Shown here piece after piece: positions 24,096 through 35,147 of a stretch of DNA of 64,000 nt (within the stretch, counting starts at the first letter, position 1; every line of letters begins with the position of its first letter). The notes under the pieces are model-generated. The model saw only the letters and a list, made by a program, of their open reading frames with translations. It was not told the origin of the DNA and ran no database searches. Both the position numbers and the translations under genes were made by a program. The stretch comes from Cycas panzhihuaensis (Eukaryota > Cycadophyta): assembly GCA_023213395.1 (NCBI GenBank), contig CM041465.1, forward strand, positions 46,569,741 through 46,633,740, written 5' to 3'.

Positions 24096-25246
24096 GGTTA
24101 TTTGTATTTATAATACCTTGTCCTTGGAAATGTCTCAAAGATGATGTCTTCAACTTGATCTTTGCCTTCAATTTTGTAGTGATATCTTTGTTGTAGAATG
24201 ATGCCTTCATCTTGATTTTTGTCTTCAATTATGTACTGATGCCTTTGTAGGATGATGTCCTCAACTTGATTTCCATCTTCAATCCTGTAGTGATGACGTT
24301 GATGTAGCAACTCTAACACATGCAAATCTTGATTCTTCATTGTGGTTGGTCTAGTCTGATCTTGATGTAGATCCTATATAAATTCTTGATCACCATGTAT
24401 AATAATGATTTATTCAACCTTTAGAATGAGATCTTGATCAACTTGCATACTCTTTGAACTTGAATCAATGCTCAAAGAAGGAACATCATTTAAACTTAAA
24501 TCAATACTTAAAGTAGGAATATCATCAATATAAGACTCATCTTTTATAGGACCATCAGATTTATGTTCAATTTCTCTTGACATCATGGTGTCATCTATAT
24601 AAACCTTTATCAACTCATCACTTTGAATGTCTTCATCAGTAGTTGTAGTCTCATCAATACATTTAACCATCATTTCTTTACATTCAGTAGAAATTTCATC
24701 AGTGCTCATACATTCTTCATCTTGACATTTCGTTTCATCAGTGTTGATGATATTTTCTTCATTCATTGTACCTATTCCATAGCCATAACTGGCTTTAATT
24801 ACCTTTTCAATTATTTGTTGTGCCTCTTCAGGAGTTTGTTTAAATACTTCCCTTAGAAAATCCCAAGCTTCTTTAGCAGTACTTACATGTAAAATCATAA
24901 GAATGACAAAATAATATTTAGAAGGAAGATCAACCTTGTTGAATACAGCATCAATCATAATGAATGGCTTTCTATCTTTCTTCTCAAGAATTCCCTTTTC
25001 TTCTTTATCCTTAAGGATATCATATTCATCAGTAACAATCTTCCACAAACCTCTAGCTATGAATAAATATCTCATTTTAATTATCCAAAAGAAGTAGTAT
25101 TTACCATTACACTTAGATACTAGAAGAAACGAATCCCTTAGAAAGTATTCATTTGTTTCAGGAACATACATAACCATATCATTATCCTCTATGATTTTAA
25201 ATGCCATTTTATAATACCACATCCCTTTTTCAATCAACAAATTCAT
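24096..25246 (-). pseudogene. A gag-like protein with acidic region and C-terminal repeats
   Basis: An almost open frame from about 25,246 (278 codons to 24,410), then after a few stops 80 more codons (24,340-24,098). The N-terminal half has the Copia gag signature (YFFWIIKMRYLFIARGLWKI; later AKEAWDFLREVF). The middle is rich in Asp/Glu/Thr/Ser. The C-terminus has three 18-19 residue repeats (HHYRIEDGNQVEDIILQ, HQYIIEDKNQDEGIILQ, YHYKIEGKDQVEDIIF). No zinc knuckle or enzyme motif is visible. Probably a particle protein. The repeat tail is not a gag feature I recognise. Confidence 0.8.
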
Positions 25247-26655
25247 CCATCAATCTTAATAAACTTTCTCATCTCTCATGTCCCTCATATTACAAACCTC
25301 ACCATCATATCATTGCCTTATGCATCTCACATATTGCTAAATGGTCACATATAAAGAAACACTTACTTCACCATAAAATAAAATTTTATACCATATACAT
25401 CTCATAGAAATCATGCATACCTCACGTCACCATTAAATCACCAAGACACATCACACTTCACTTAATTGCCCAAAACACTACTCATGCCATAACACCGCTC
25501 AACAAAGTTTGTTTCCCTATAACTCAGGTAACTTCAAAAATCTCATCCTTCATTGCATTTAGTTAATTGAAAAAACATCATCAAAATAACCCTAATTTTA
25601 CCCTTAACATGCCAAACAAATATCTAATCTTGTCATGTAACCTCACATGTAACAAGCACCCCATTACCTTAAATCATCATTTTTCTTGTCCTCAAATTTA
25701 CCTTATCATGCCTATAAAGCTCCTTCAAGTAAATCGCATTCCAAGAGGCACTAAGTTTCCATATTTCATCCAACTCATTCATGCAAACATATGCACTATC
25801 GTTTCATTGCCATACTATGTCATCGTCATAATAGCTCCGTCATACGAATACATATAAAAACGCACTCAAATTGCGAATAAACAATCACCGTCATACATCT
25901 CAAATCACTAATAGAGTGCCAAATACATTCACATCAATACGACTTAATGTCATCTTATATTGCAACAATACTCTCCTATGCACAACATACACAAGAGAGC
26001 CTCAAATAGTCACGTCATTACTATTGCCTCATTCATTTTACCATATCAATATGAAACCCTTAAATTCTTAAAAAACTTATTTCTAAAAAATATATAGCTC
26101 AAAAATACATAAAATGTAGATGGAAATTTTGGCCTCTAAAATATGATTCTAACAATTTAGACGAAATTGAATTATGATATCTAGATCAAAAGTTATGCCC
26201 CTTTTAAGAATTTCACAATTAGGGTTTCTAGGGATTGTAATAGTACCTTATGATAAATTACTAATAACTTTTCACTCTAAACTCTGATAAACCTCAAACT
26301 ACTTCCGTTAGAAATTAAATTAAAAAACACATAAAATCAGAAAAAAAATTGAGATCATTTGGATACTTGTAGCTAAAGTTATGGCTCTTTGAAGTTGAGG
26401 TTGCAGATCTATCCCAAAAATATGGCGACGGAAAAAAAGCAAGACAAAATTAATTCTATTATAATTTTCATACTTTCAGCCCAAAATCTGTAGTGCGACC
26501 ACTCAAATTTTATAGAATGAGTCATTTTATCTCAATTTTACCATTACTTTTCAAAATTTTCAACATTTATTCTCTCGAATATGCTTTTAACCCTTGATGG
26601 CACCTCTTAAATCACCACTCTAATACAAAATAAAAACATCTCTCTCAACTTGGGA
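25247..26655 (-). other. Leader of A
   Basis: About 1.4 kb between primer site and gag. It matches the leaders of B and C (for example the block around 26,380 with AGAGCCATAACTTTAGCTAC on the minus strand). Short frames are not conserved between copies. Confidence 0.75.
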
Positions 26656-26667
26656 GCTTTGATACCA
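26656..26667 (-). other. Primer-binding site of A
   Basis: Minus-strand TGGTATCAAAGC, one transition from TGGTATCAGAGC, abutting the 5' LTR. Confidence 0.9.
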
Positions 26668-26893
26668 TGTTAAAAAATAGAATCTGTAATAAGATATTTG
26701 TAAACAGAATAAAAGAACCTCCATAGGATCAAACAGTACCCTTAAGGTACCTCCGTTATATTAACAAAACATTATTACAACCTCATACAATATGATATAC
26801 TATGTTGTGTATTTATAATATATGTCAATATACTGAGAGTAGAATCCACTTTCATGTGGGATAAAATAAATGTACATTATCAATATTCCAATA
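26668..26893 (-). repeat. 5' LTR of A
   Basis: 226 bp. The terminal CA on the plus strand has become TA. AAACT follows as target duplication. Confidence 0.93.
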
Positions 26894-26898
26894 AAACT

Positions 26899-27447
26899 AT
26901 CTATATATTAGAAGCCCATCTAGTTTGTGGGCATTTGGTGATGAAGTCCCATTTAGTTTATGGGCAATAAATAGTATTTATTTGAAGGTGAAAGTCCCGT
27001 TCAATTTGTGGGTATTAGGTAAGATTTTGATAATAGTAGGCACCTAGCTCTTTTAGGTGAGAAGATAAATATAGTGATGTTTATGAGTTGAATACCCAGT
27101 CCTTTTGGGTAACAAAGTTGAATACCTAACCCTTTTTATGTAATATGGTTGATACCCAGTCCTTTTGGGTAATTTGATAAATACCCAGTCCTTTTAGGCA
27201 TGGAATGTAAATGACACCTCTTTTGGTTAAGACTACTTAGTCCTTTCAAGTAACTCTACCAATAGAAGTTTTCATAATCAAGTTATAGTGTAGATTTCAT
27301 TCCACCATAAAAAATAGTACCCCATCATCCATACATTTCATTAGTCCCTATCACTTTCTCTAGAGCAACAAACACTCACATCATTGCCACCTCTCACCAT
27401 CCTATGTCTCTTTCTAGAATAGGAGCCTCGAGTGTTAAGGGGGTAAA
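26899..27447 (+). other. T3 region between A and the 3' LTR, with short tandem repeats
   Basis: About four copies of a 30-bp unit with GATACCCAGTCCTTTTGGGT at 27,087-27,207, then T/C-rich DNA. It ends in the polypurine tract AAGGGGGTAAA (27,437-27,447) beside the 3' LTR. No gene. Confidence 0.7.
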
Positions 27448-30007
27448 TGTTTCATAAAAACTTGGCCTCCTTAGTTATATTTGGATTATGTTGGTAAATT
27501 AATGCATGTTATATGGTTTTATTGGTAGTGATTGATGTATGTTGATTCTACTTGATGGATTAGACCTTATTTTATTGAAATGATCTGTGATTATTAATTG
27601 ATAAAATATAATGAATGATGATGTAATAGGTATTTCTATCATTCTGTCGATGATGTAAACTATGGCAACAAAGTTTTCTTTATGACTAACTTAACCCCAT
27701 ACTTCTTTCAAAGTTTGTTACTTTTAAATTTTTTTATCCTTGATTTCACCCAATCTTTTATCATTTTTGGGCTTGTGTTTATTATTTTCATCATGTTTTG
27801 GGCCTCTCTCCTCATTAATAAAGTCATTTATGCCTTAATTTATCAACAAAATTTATTTTTTGACCTTTTTAATGAGTTATTTCTGCCTCCTAACTAATCT
27901 CCATGTTTTTTATTGCATGCATACAAAACTCAGCTTGCATGTCAAAATTTTTGTATGCCACCACCCAAATTTGGTGGGATTTAATTCTCTCAATACCCAG
28001 AAGTGTTATAAAGAGATTATTGATCATATTTTTTGATATGGAAAAATGGATAGATGGAGAGAGATAGAGAAGTAAAGATAGATGAGAATTATAGAGGAAG
28101 AAGTGATTCTTGCTCTTTGATTGAGTGATTTTGTGAACTTCTTGGAGAATTCTTGAGGACTACTACTGTGCTTTTTTGAGACTTAATTTTCTAAAGTTAT
28201 TGGATGAAATCTCAAAGAAGTTTTACTTATGTGCTACTACTACTTAATTGTTAATGGCCTAAGCTTTCATCTCTTTGGATCTTCATCAATTTTTGCTTTA
28301 AACTTCTTTGGATTTGGTAAGATCTTTCTTATTGGCTTTCAAGATTATTTTATGTTATCTTAAAGGTAATTTTAACTCGGAATTATTTCTTTTCAATGGT
28401 TGATTATTGTTGGGTTATTGTTTAGACTTTAGAATTGAAATATTTGCTGAAAGGTCTGTCCTTTGTGGGGTTCCTTAAGGATAGACTAGGGTGGGGCATG
28501 GTCATCTCTCTATTATGCATCTAGCTACTCCCCACTCTTTTACAACAGCTTATATTTTAGTTGGATTGTCACTCTTTGTTTGGCATTGTTTGGCTTTTGT
28601 TTGGCCTCATTAGATTGTTATTACTTCCTTCTTTTGTCTTGTTTTGAAGGAAAGTGTGTGGGGAAAGTTAGTCAAGTGAAAAGAAAACTGTCATTCTTAG
28701 GTGCTCTTTATAATAGAAAATGAATATTCATCTTGCATCTATCATTGCATGCACTTTTATTTTCAAGTTAGCTCTTGCATATTTGGAATCAAAAGTTGAT
28801 AGTGTTATTTGGTTGGAATATCTCTGATTTTCAACTTTTATATTGGAGCTCTTACTACTCCAACTGTAATAGAACCTTTGATTGATCTTGCATGCATGAT
28901 TATTGTTTAGATTTATAACTTGTTCATCATCTCATAGGTCTGAAAATCATCATAAAACATCATTAGTTTCCTTTAAGATTATCTCTTTCTATGTATTATT
29001 TCATCATTTTTAAAAATGAATTAGTTGCATGCATCAAGGTTAGAGCATATTAGCTAGTCTTACATGTAGAATAATTTCTTTTGAAAAGGAATTTGTATAA
29101 AGATTATGTGAATATTTTTAGATTTTATTTGCATGGAATCATCTCTCTTAAAATGAATCATTCATGTTGCATGTAGTAAACCTACTTCATAGTTGCATGT
29201 GCATCTTTTATATTACATGCAACAAAAAAGGACTTGCATACATATTGCATGTGTATCCTTTATCTTACATGTAATAAAAAAGGACTTGCATGCATATTAT
29301 ATGTGCATCCTTTATCTTGCATGCAATAGAAAAGGACTTGCATGCATATTGCATGTGCATCCTTTATCTTGCATGCAACAAAAAAGGACTTGTATGCATA
29401 TTACATGTGCATCCTTTATCTTGCATGCAATAAAAAAGGAACTTGCATGCATGGTTTCTAGTGTGTTTGTTTGAGATTTTATTATATAAAAAAGAAGAAA
29501 AATAAAAAGATTGACCTAAGTTTGGTCTCGTGATTTCTTTAATTGTATCATTTTGCTCTCTTAGATTTGCACCCTTACAACAATATCAAAATATAGAAAC
29601 CCAAATAAGATAAACTATTATTTCCATTAGCTTACCCTCTCCTATATCTTAGGAAAACTCAAAAAGTTAAACTGATTATAAGAGAGGAATCTCTAGGAAG
29701 GATCTTGAGGATATTGTAAGTGTAGCTCTAAACTTAGAACTCCTTCTTCAAATTGTGTAGATTGGTGGATTCTATTACTGCATTTCATATCCACACCTTT
29801 CATCGTACCCACTCTCACTAAGGTAAATGATACTACTAGGTGAAGACTCCTTCTTAGGAGTTGGTAAAGATGCTCCTTTAGGTCTCTTTTGAGCTTCGTA
29901 TTAGATCTTCTCTAAGCCCTAGACCATCTTTCTAGTAGCCTTGCTAAGGATCCAACCCAAGATCCCCCTAGAACACCATCATCTTACTAGGGATAAATCT
30001 TGAACAA
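27448..30007 (+). repeat. 3' LTR of T3
   Basis: About 2.56 kb, starts TGTTTCATAAAAACTTGG right after the polypurine tract. From 27,815 it aligns with 9553-11,594. The terminal CA appears mutated to AA. It contains the expanded minisatellite at 29,194-29,453. Confidence 0.88.
29194..29453 (+). repeat. 52-bp minisatellite, five units, in T3's 3' LTR
   Basis: Five head-to-tail units of the same 52-bp sequence that occurs twice in the 5' LTR. A 93-codon frame across it is simply the repeat read in register, because 52-bp units cycle through frames. Confidence 0.9.
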
Positions 30008-31260
30008 CTAAGAAGTATATAAAATCATTTTTTGAGAAGTTTAGGATGATGGATTAGAAGTTTGTGCAAAGACTATATGTCAAAAGAACATAACTTTTGA
30101 AGGAAATTGAGAAGCCTATACTTAATGGAATGTTATATAGAAGTTTGGTAGAGACTCTAATCCACTAGACTCATACTAGGCTTAATATTAATTAGGTTAT
30201 GGGATTAGTCTCTTGATATATATAAAATCCTTAGTAACCACATTAGATTCAAGCAAAACGGATTTAGATATATTTGAAGGGATCTCTAAATCTTGGTTTA
30301 AATATCTAAAAGATGGTGATGCAATATTGTAAGGTTATATTAATGTTGATTATGGTGGTAACTCTAATGATAGAAAATTTATTACATGATACATATTTGA
30401 TATTGTTGGTAGGTTAGTATTCTGATAATTAAAGAAATAATAAACTATTGTATTATCTTCTATTAGGGCAAAGTACTAGGGACTCTTAGTAGATACTCAT
30501 GAAATAGTTTGGTTGAAAGGAATATAAGATGTTCTTGATATTTGAAGCAATGCAATGATTGTCTTCATAGATAACCAAAGTCTTACTCAACTCTTAAAGA
30601 ATCTTAAATTTCATACTCGAACCAAGTATATCAAGATACAACACCATTATATTCGGGAGATGGTCAAAGTATGGAAGTTGAATATAGAATATTATTTAGT
30701 GATAAATAATTGATAGATATATTCATAAAGTTATTTATTAAAGATCATTCTAGAAGAATTTGCATTAAATTAGGCCTATATGAAATTTTCCCTTGAAGAG
30801 AAATGAATCTACAAGGCCAATTGTCACTCTTCTTAAGGGTTATTAATTTATGACACCAAGTTGATCTATAATTATATGGTAAATCTTGAATCTCACATTC
30901 ATATTAAGAAGGGATATTAAAAAACATGATTAAAGGTTAACACGTAGTAGTTGTTAATGATTCATGTGTTTGTAAGTGGAGTCATTGGATAAAGAAGTGT
31001 CACTTAAGAGATGTAACATTTTATAAGAGTCTCAAAACTATCCAAAGAATGACAACTATTAGTTAGAAGTACCCTTTAAGATCCTATAAAATAGATTCTA
31101 GCTAGGGTTCATAAATCATTCCTTTAGGTTTAGTGATGTAACATTGGAATTTCTAATAAATCATCAATCTTTTGAGTAGAGATTTTTTCCCAAAAACTTT
31201 TTCCATATAAACCTATGTCTTTTATACATTTGTTTCCCTATTTGACATATTATCTTATGC
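30008..31260 (+). mobile_element. Copia remnant: RT C-terminus, RNase H and probable 3' LTR
   Basis: Frames broken by stops give LTHTRLNIN, KRI..YLKGSLNLGL, LMLIMVVTLMIENLLHDTYLIL read in shifted frames, then DNQSLTQLLKNLKFHTRTKYI and IQHHYIREMV (about 30,570-30,670). These are standard Copia RT/RNase H landmarks. A purine run AAGAAGGGATA (30,903-30,914) and a probable LTR with a TATA-like CCTATAAAATAG (31,080-31,092) follow. The 5' part is absent, because T3's LTR abuts it. Confidence 0.75.
30020..30800 (+). pseudogene. Copia RT C-terminal part and RNase H, decayed
   Basis: Motifs in order: LKGSLNLGLNI (about 30,270-30,300), the RNase H DADYGG site changed to a form coded by GTTGATTATGGTGGTAAC (about 30,345), FIDNQSLTQLL (30,566-30,600), then RTKYIKIQHHYIRE (30,619-30,661). 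Many stops and frameshifts. RNase H would degrade the RNA strand in RNA-DNA hybrids. Confidence 0.75.
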
Positions 31261-31646
31261 TATTCAAATGATAGAAAGATCTAATAGGAATTCACATAGG
31301 CATCAAGGGGACCTTGAGTATGTATGAAATCTCATAGGAAAATTAACTTTACATATAGTTATGTGACTTACAAATTCATCATTACTTAATTAATTAAATA
31401 TATAGTTTATAATATTTTAGCTAACGGAATGAACAATATATAGTTAAATCCTAAAGTCTTTAACTATTTGAATTAATATAACAAGTAGCATCATAACTTC
31501 TATAACAAAGTTTCATTCATCAAAAGTTGTTTTCATAACTTTAGTTGAACATTCCTTAGATCTATTACATCCTCATCAAGGCTATACACATAAATATTTT
31601 ATTCTTTATGTTACTATCATTTTATAAAATGTTACAATATTATAAT
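31261..31646. other. No gene seen
   Basis: AT-rich spacer between the Copia remnant and the left LTR of G. I see no repeat structure or coding frame. Confidence 0.4.
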
Positions 31647-32041
31647 TATTAGATGTAATATCTAATTATACTTTACATTATATTTAATTCCATCTACACT
31701 CTCATGTATTTTCTAAATATTGTATTATTTGTCACCTTAACATGTGTTCTATTTGGTAAATATGATATCACATAAAGAATGACCTAGAGGGTTCTCAGAT
31801 GAGGTAAGAGATTCTATAAGTTTATACATGATTCTTTGGATAATTTGAAGTTTGACCATTCTTCCACTAATCTATTGTGTATCATGCTTGTACATACTCA
31901 TTCTTTCGTATCCATTTATCCATATCACATTCACCTCAGTTTCCATTTGTTGTCTATTGTTGGGTTTATTTCCATTGTTATAGCTTTTACATTTTATGTC
32001 CTAACCTATTGGTATTAAGATTCTTAACTCCAAATCCAACA
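31647..32041 (+). repeat. Left LTR of G
   Basis: Starts TATTAGATG (TG mutated) and ends CCAACA, before TTGTGGTATCATAGCC. Partner at 61,358-61,754. Two short frames inside have no resemblance to proteins. Confidence 0.75.
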
Positions 32042-33240
32042 TTGTGGTATCATAGCCTATGATTTAATCTTATTTTTAGTTTTTTAAAGCTATTTTTTAT
32101 ATTATTTTAGGAATAATTTTGTGTCTTCTTTTAGTGATCTAGTTAGTCTCTTTTGAAGAACTTTTCAAGCTATTTAAGGGCCATTTTTAAATATTGAAAA
32201 TGCTTTTTAACGAGTTAATTAATTCTATTTTTTGACATATTTTGGGGTCATTATTTTAAAGTTCATGAAGTTTTTTAGGGGTTGCTTTATTACAAAGTTG
32301 TGAAGTTTTAAGGGCCTATTTTTTAAGCTATAGAAAGGACGTTTTCATGGTAGAAATGGTAAATTATTAGTAATCATAAAATGTTTTTGGAGACCTAAGT
32401 TTTAGTGCATATGGATAGCCATAACAATATTGCATGCATGTTTTATCTGAGTTTACAGAAGCATATTTTTTAAAGTTATTTTTATGCAAGAAAACTAGAA
32501 GCAGAAGTGCTACAAATATAGGCTTGGTCATCCTATGAATGTAACTAATCTACTAATAAAAGGAAGAGTAAAAATAATTTAAAAATATAGTAAAAAGTGA
32601 TTTATAATCACTTTTTTAAATTCATACTTTTTTACTAGAATATACAATTACTTTAAAACCCTATAAGGCTTATGAAAAAAGAAAATAATGGAAATATATC
32701 ATGGAAAATATAAGAAGTTAATTTATATTTTTATTTTTTACTCAATTATTGGAAGTCTTAAAACTCTTCAGACTTTAATATATATTATGCAGTCTGCCAT
32801 TTATATTTATTAAAAAAGAAAAGAAAATAAAAGAATGACTTTCAAAAAATATTCTCTAATTTGAAGAGATGCAAGAAAAACTATATATATTGAAAAAATA
32901 AAATATTTTACAACTATTTATTGTTGTTTGAATTTACCCCTATATTTTGAAAAAAAAAAGAGAGAAATTAATTTTCCTTATGGATTAAGTGATGTTTTCT
33001 TACTACATTTTAAGTGGTCTCACCTAGCTTCTTTGATCCCTTATATCCATACAGCTATATAGTAGGATATTCTAGAAGTAACATCTCCTAGTAATTATAG
33101 AATCTACCACTTTGGTTCTACAAAAATAAGCCTTACTATGGCTACAATCTAAGATACCAAGATGATTTTACAAGCACTTATATCATTAGAGAGTGACAGG
33201 TTTTAAACTTTTTAATAATGTAACTGAGCATAGATTAGAT
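32042..33240 (+). other. Left interior of G
   Basis: Primer-like TGGTATCATAGCC at 32,045-32,057, then about 1.2 kb of AT-rich DNA without coding signal. Ends at E's target duplication TAGAG (33,241-33,245). Confidence 0.5.
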
Positions 33241-33245
33241 TAGAG

Positions 33246-33641
33246 TGGGATGTGACTTTCCCGCACTCTTTGCTCATACACAGAAATGACAATAGAAAAT
33301 AAATAAGAAATGCATCTCTTATATTAATATTGGGAACTAATTACAAAAGTGAAGTAGACCAAAGAGCATGAAATGGGCACAAAAGAAAACTAAAGAGTAT
33401 CGAAGTATAGTTCTCATAAGAGAAGATAATTACACAATAACCTTCTTCTATAATCTATAATCCTTAAATAGATAAAAAGGGCCTTTTCCCTATAATCTAT
33501 TAGCAAATCGAATGCCATTGTATTTTATTAGTGGCTTTAACAACCTATACACAAAAGCTAATAACTGGCACTTAACCTTCTGGTGCCTTAACCATGAGTG
33601 CTAATATCTTAATTCTATTAACTACATGTGGTCATGTAATA
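33246..33641 (-). repeat. 3' LTR of E
   Basis: 396 bp from TGGGATGTGAC. Its partner at 59,347 starts TGGGATATGAC. The minus-strand polypurine tract lies at its right side. Confidence 0.9.
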
Positions 33642-33654
33642 GGTCCCCTCCCCT

Positions 33655-34041
33655 AAGATGTTGAGTCCCTGAAGTAAAGGATATATGGATATTTCTTGAT
33701 GAAATCCACTAATTCCCAAGTTACCTCATTTGGTTTACAACCAACCCACTATACCAAATACTTATAAATTATCCTATTTTGAAGATATCATTATCTACTA
33801 GAGAAGATATATTTTGAGGCAATAATAAGAGTTTGTTCTTCATCTAATAGAGATAGGACTATGTGTGGGGTTGTTCCCTTATTAAGATAGGTAACATAGA
33901 AGACATTATGAATCTTAGTATTGGGTATGAGTTCTAAGGAATATGCCATTTCACCAATATATCAGAGAACTTTATAAGAGCCATGGTAATGAGGACTAAG
34001 CTTCTAGTTCTTATGATATTTAAGAGATTGTTACTTATATA
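33655..34041 (-). pseudogene. E integrase C-terminus and chromodomain
   Basis: Minus-strand motifs LKYHKN, KLSPHYHGSYKVL, IPNTKIHNVFYVTYLNKG (about 34,015-33,880) form the GPY-like integrase end. Then KYLV*WVGCKPNEVTWELVDFIKKYP (about 33,770-33,690) is a chromodomain with its usual WVG..P..VTWE core. Chromodomains tether integrase to methylated histones. It lies outside D's left LTR, so it belongs to E and continues the integrase at 49,871-50,700. Confidence 0.85.
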
Positions 34042-34046
34042 GTTGA

Positions 34047-34639
34047 TGATGAGGATGTCTTGCAAAGAAAACATTCAATCTCACATACACTAAATTACAA
34101 TAAGAAAGAGACAAAAAATAAGGAGAATCCTTTTTTATTCTAATTCTATTTTATTCTATCCACTATGCTAAAAGATAGTCTAAAATTATATTTATATAAG
34201 TAAAAGAAGGAAGTTTAGAAACTTCTAACCCTAAACCTAAAAACTCCTCAATTATAAAAAATAGAATATTATTCGATATTTCTAAGTTAAGTTCTATAAA
34301 GAAAAACTAAACTACTAATGTTTATTACATAAAAATGAAAACTAGTTTAAAATTAACTATTATTTTTAAACATACAAAATAAATCTCAATTTTTAAACAT
34401 TTTTGGAGTTTTTTTTTGGCTAAAAATTTGTGGGCCTATGATGGCCCTTTGTCCTAGCCCTAAGTCATTTTCACTTGTTCTACTTAGATAGACCTTTAGT
34501 TTGGAATTAGAAGGACTAAATTCTAACCACCAAGTTAAAAGTTATGCTTCAATTAGTAGACCCCAAAATTTAAAGAAAAATAACTAAAAAAGTAACAAAT
34601 ATATGGAGCTTTTATGAAGGTCTAGATGCTCCTACATCA
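34047..34639 (-). repeat. 3' LTR of D
   Basis: 593 bp, plus-strand TGATGAGG...TACATCA. The minus-strand polypurine tract CTTGGGGAGGA is at 34,650-34,640. Confidence 0.92.
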
Positions 34640-34650
34640 TCCTCCCCAAG

Positions 34651-34892
34651 TTAAAAATAACTTTACCCCTATAAGTTATTATAATGAAGTTCTCACCATT
34701 TGTCAAGATTCAACCACTTTAGTTCTTCTATAATGATCTAGGTATCATCTGCTTATGGCAGACCTTTTCATTGCACTAGGTACCTATTGTAATTTCCTTA
34801 TCCTATGCTCATTGTCTTTATATCTAACACATACTCAATTTCTTCTCGCTTCTTCCTTAGTATTTAAAGGCCCTAACTTGCCACTTCACCTT
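34651..34892 (-). pseudogene. D pol, terminal piece left of B
   Basis: About 240 bp between D's polypurine tract and B's left target duplication. By position it is the last part of the D polyprotein or its 3' untranslated region. No domain is recognisable in it, and a plus-strand frame here (34,755-35,018) crosses into B's LTR and is chance. Confidence 0.45.
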
Positions 34893-34897
34893 TATAA

Positions 34898-35127
34898 TGC
34901 TAGAAATCAAACCTACAATAAGATAGTATTCATAAATAAAACAGAAACAAACACCTTAGGATCAAACAATACCCTTAAGATGCCTCAAATTGTATTAACA
35001 AAACATCCTTACAACTGATACATCATATGATACACTATGTGTGTATTTATAATACACGACATGATAATGAGAGTGGGACCTACTTGCATATGGTACAAAA
35101 CAAATATGTATTACTAATATTCCAACA
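34898..35127 (-). repeat. 3' LTR of B
   Basis: 230 bp ending TTCCAACA, followed on the minus strand by polypurine tract CATTAAGGGGGAG (35,140-35,128). Confidence 0.92.
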
Positions 35128-35147
35128 CTCCCCCTTAATGCACATTT

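Larger units (their letters stand above)
23849..26893 (-). mobile_element. Element A: gag-only Copia-like retrotransposon
   Basis: Two 226-bp LTRs (23,849-24,074 and 26,668-26,893) flanked by AAACT (23,844-23,848) and AAACT (26,894-26,898). Minus-strand order is LTR, primer site TGGTATCAAAGC, leader of about 1.4 kb, one gag-like frame, polypurine tract, LTR. The full length of 3,045 bp leaves no room for a polymerase. The LTRs differ at about 19 of 226 positions (8.4%). Its layout matches the class called TR-GAG. B and C are further copies. Confidence 0.93.
9553..30007 (+). mobile_element. T3: Tat-like Ty3 element without RT or integrase, with two nested insertions
   Basis: The order is a truncated 5' LTR (9553-11,594), primer site (11,604), gag leader, gag, protease, spacer, RNase H (about 22,300-22,560), tandem-repeat-rich 3' region, polypurine tract (27,437) and 3' LTR (27,448-30,007). 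Copia-1 interrupts the protease and element A interrupts the 3' repeats. Without those two the internal part is about 7.6 kb. I see no reverse transcriptase or integrase motif in it. A pol-leader-like fragment (RIINLGSSCTPQE, about 21,030-21,075) is followed directly by repeats. Replication would have needed enzymes from an autonomous relative. Confidence 0.75.

Noticed and set aside
29194-29453. CRISPR-like array
   Set aside because: Units are contiguous 52-bp minisatellite copies without unique spacers, inside a plant LTR.
29193-29474. 93-codon frame with repeated CILYLACN-like units, possible repeat protein
   Set aside because: It is the 52-bp LTR minisatellite read through; the 5' LTR copy has no such frame.
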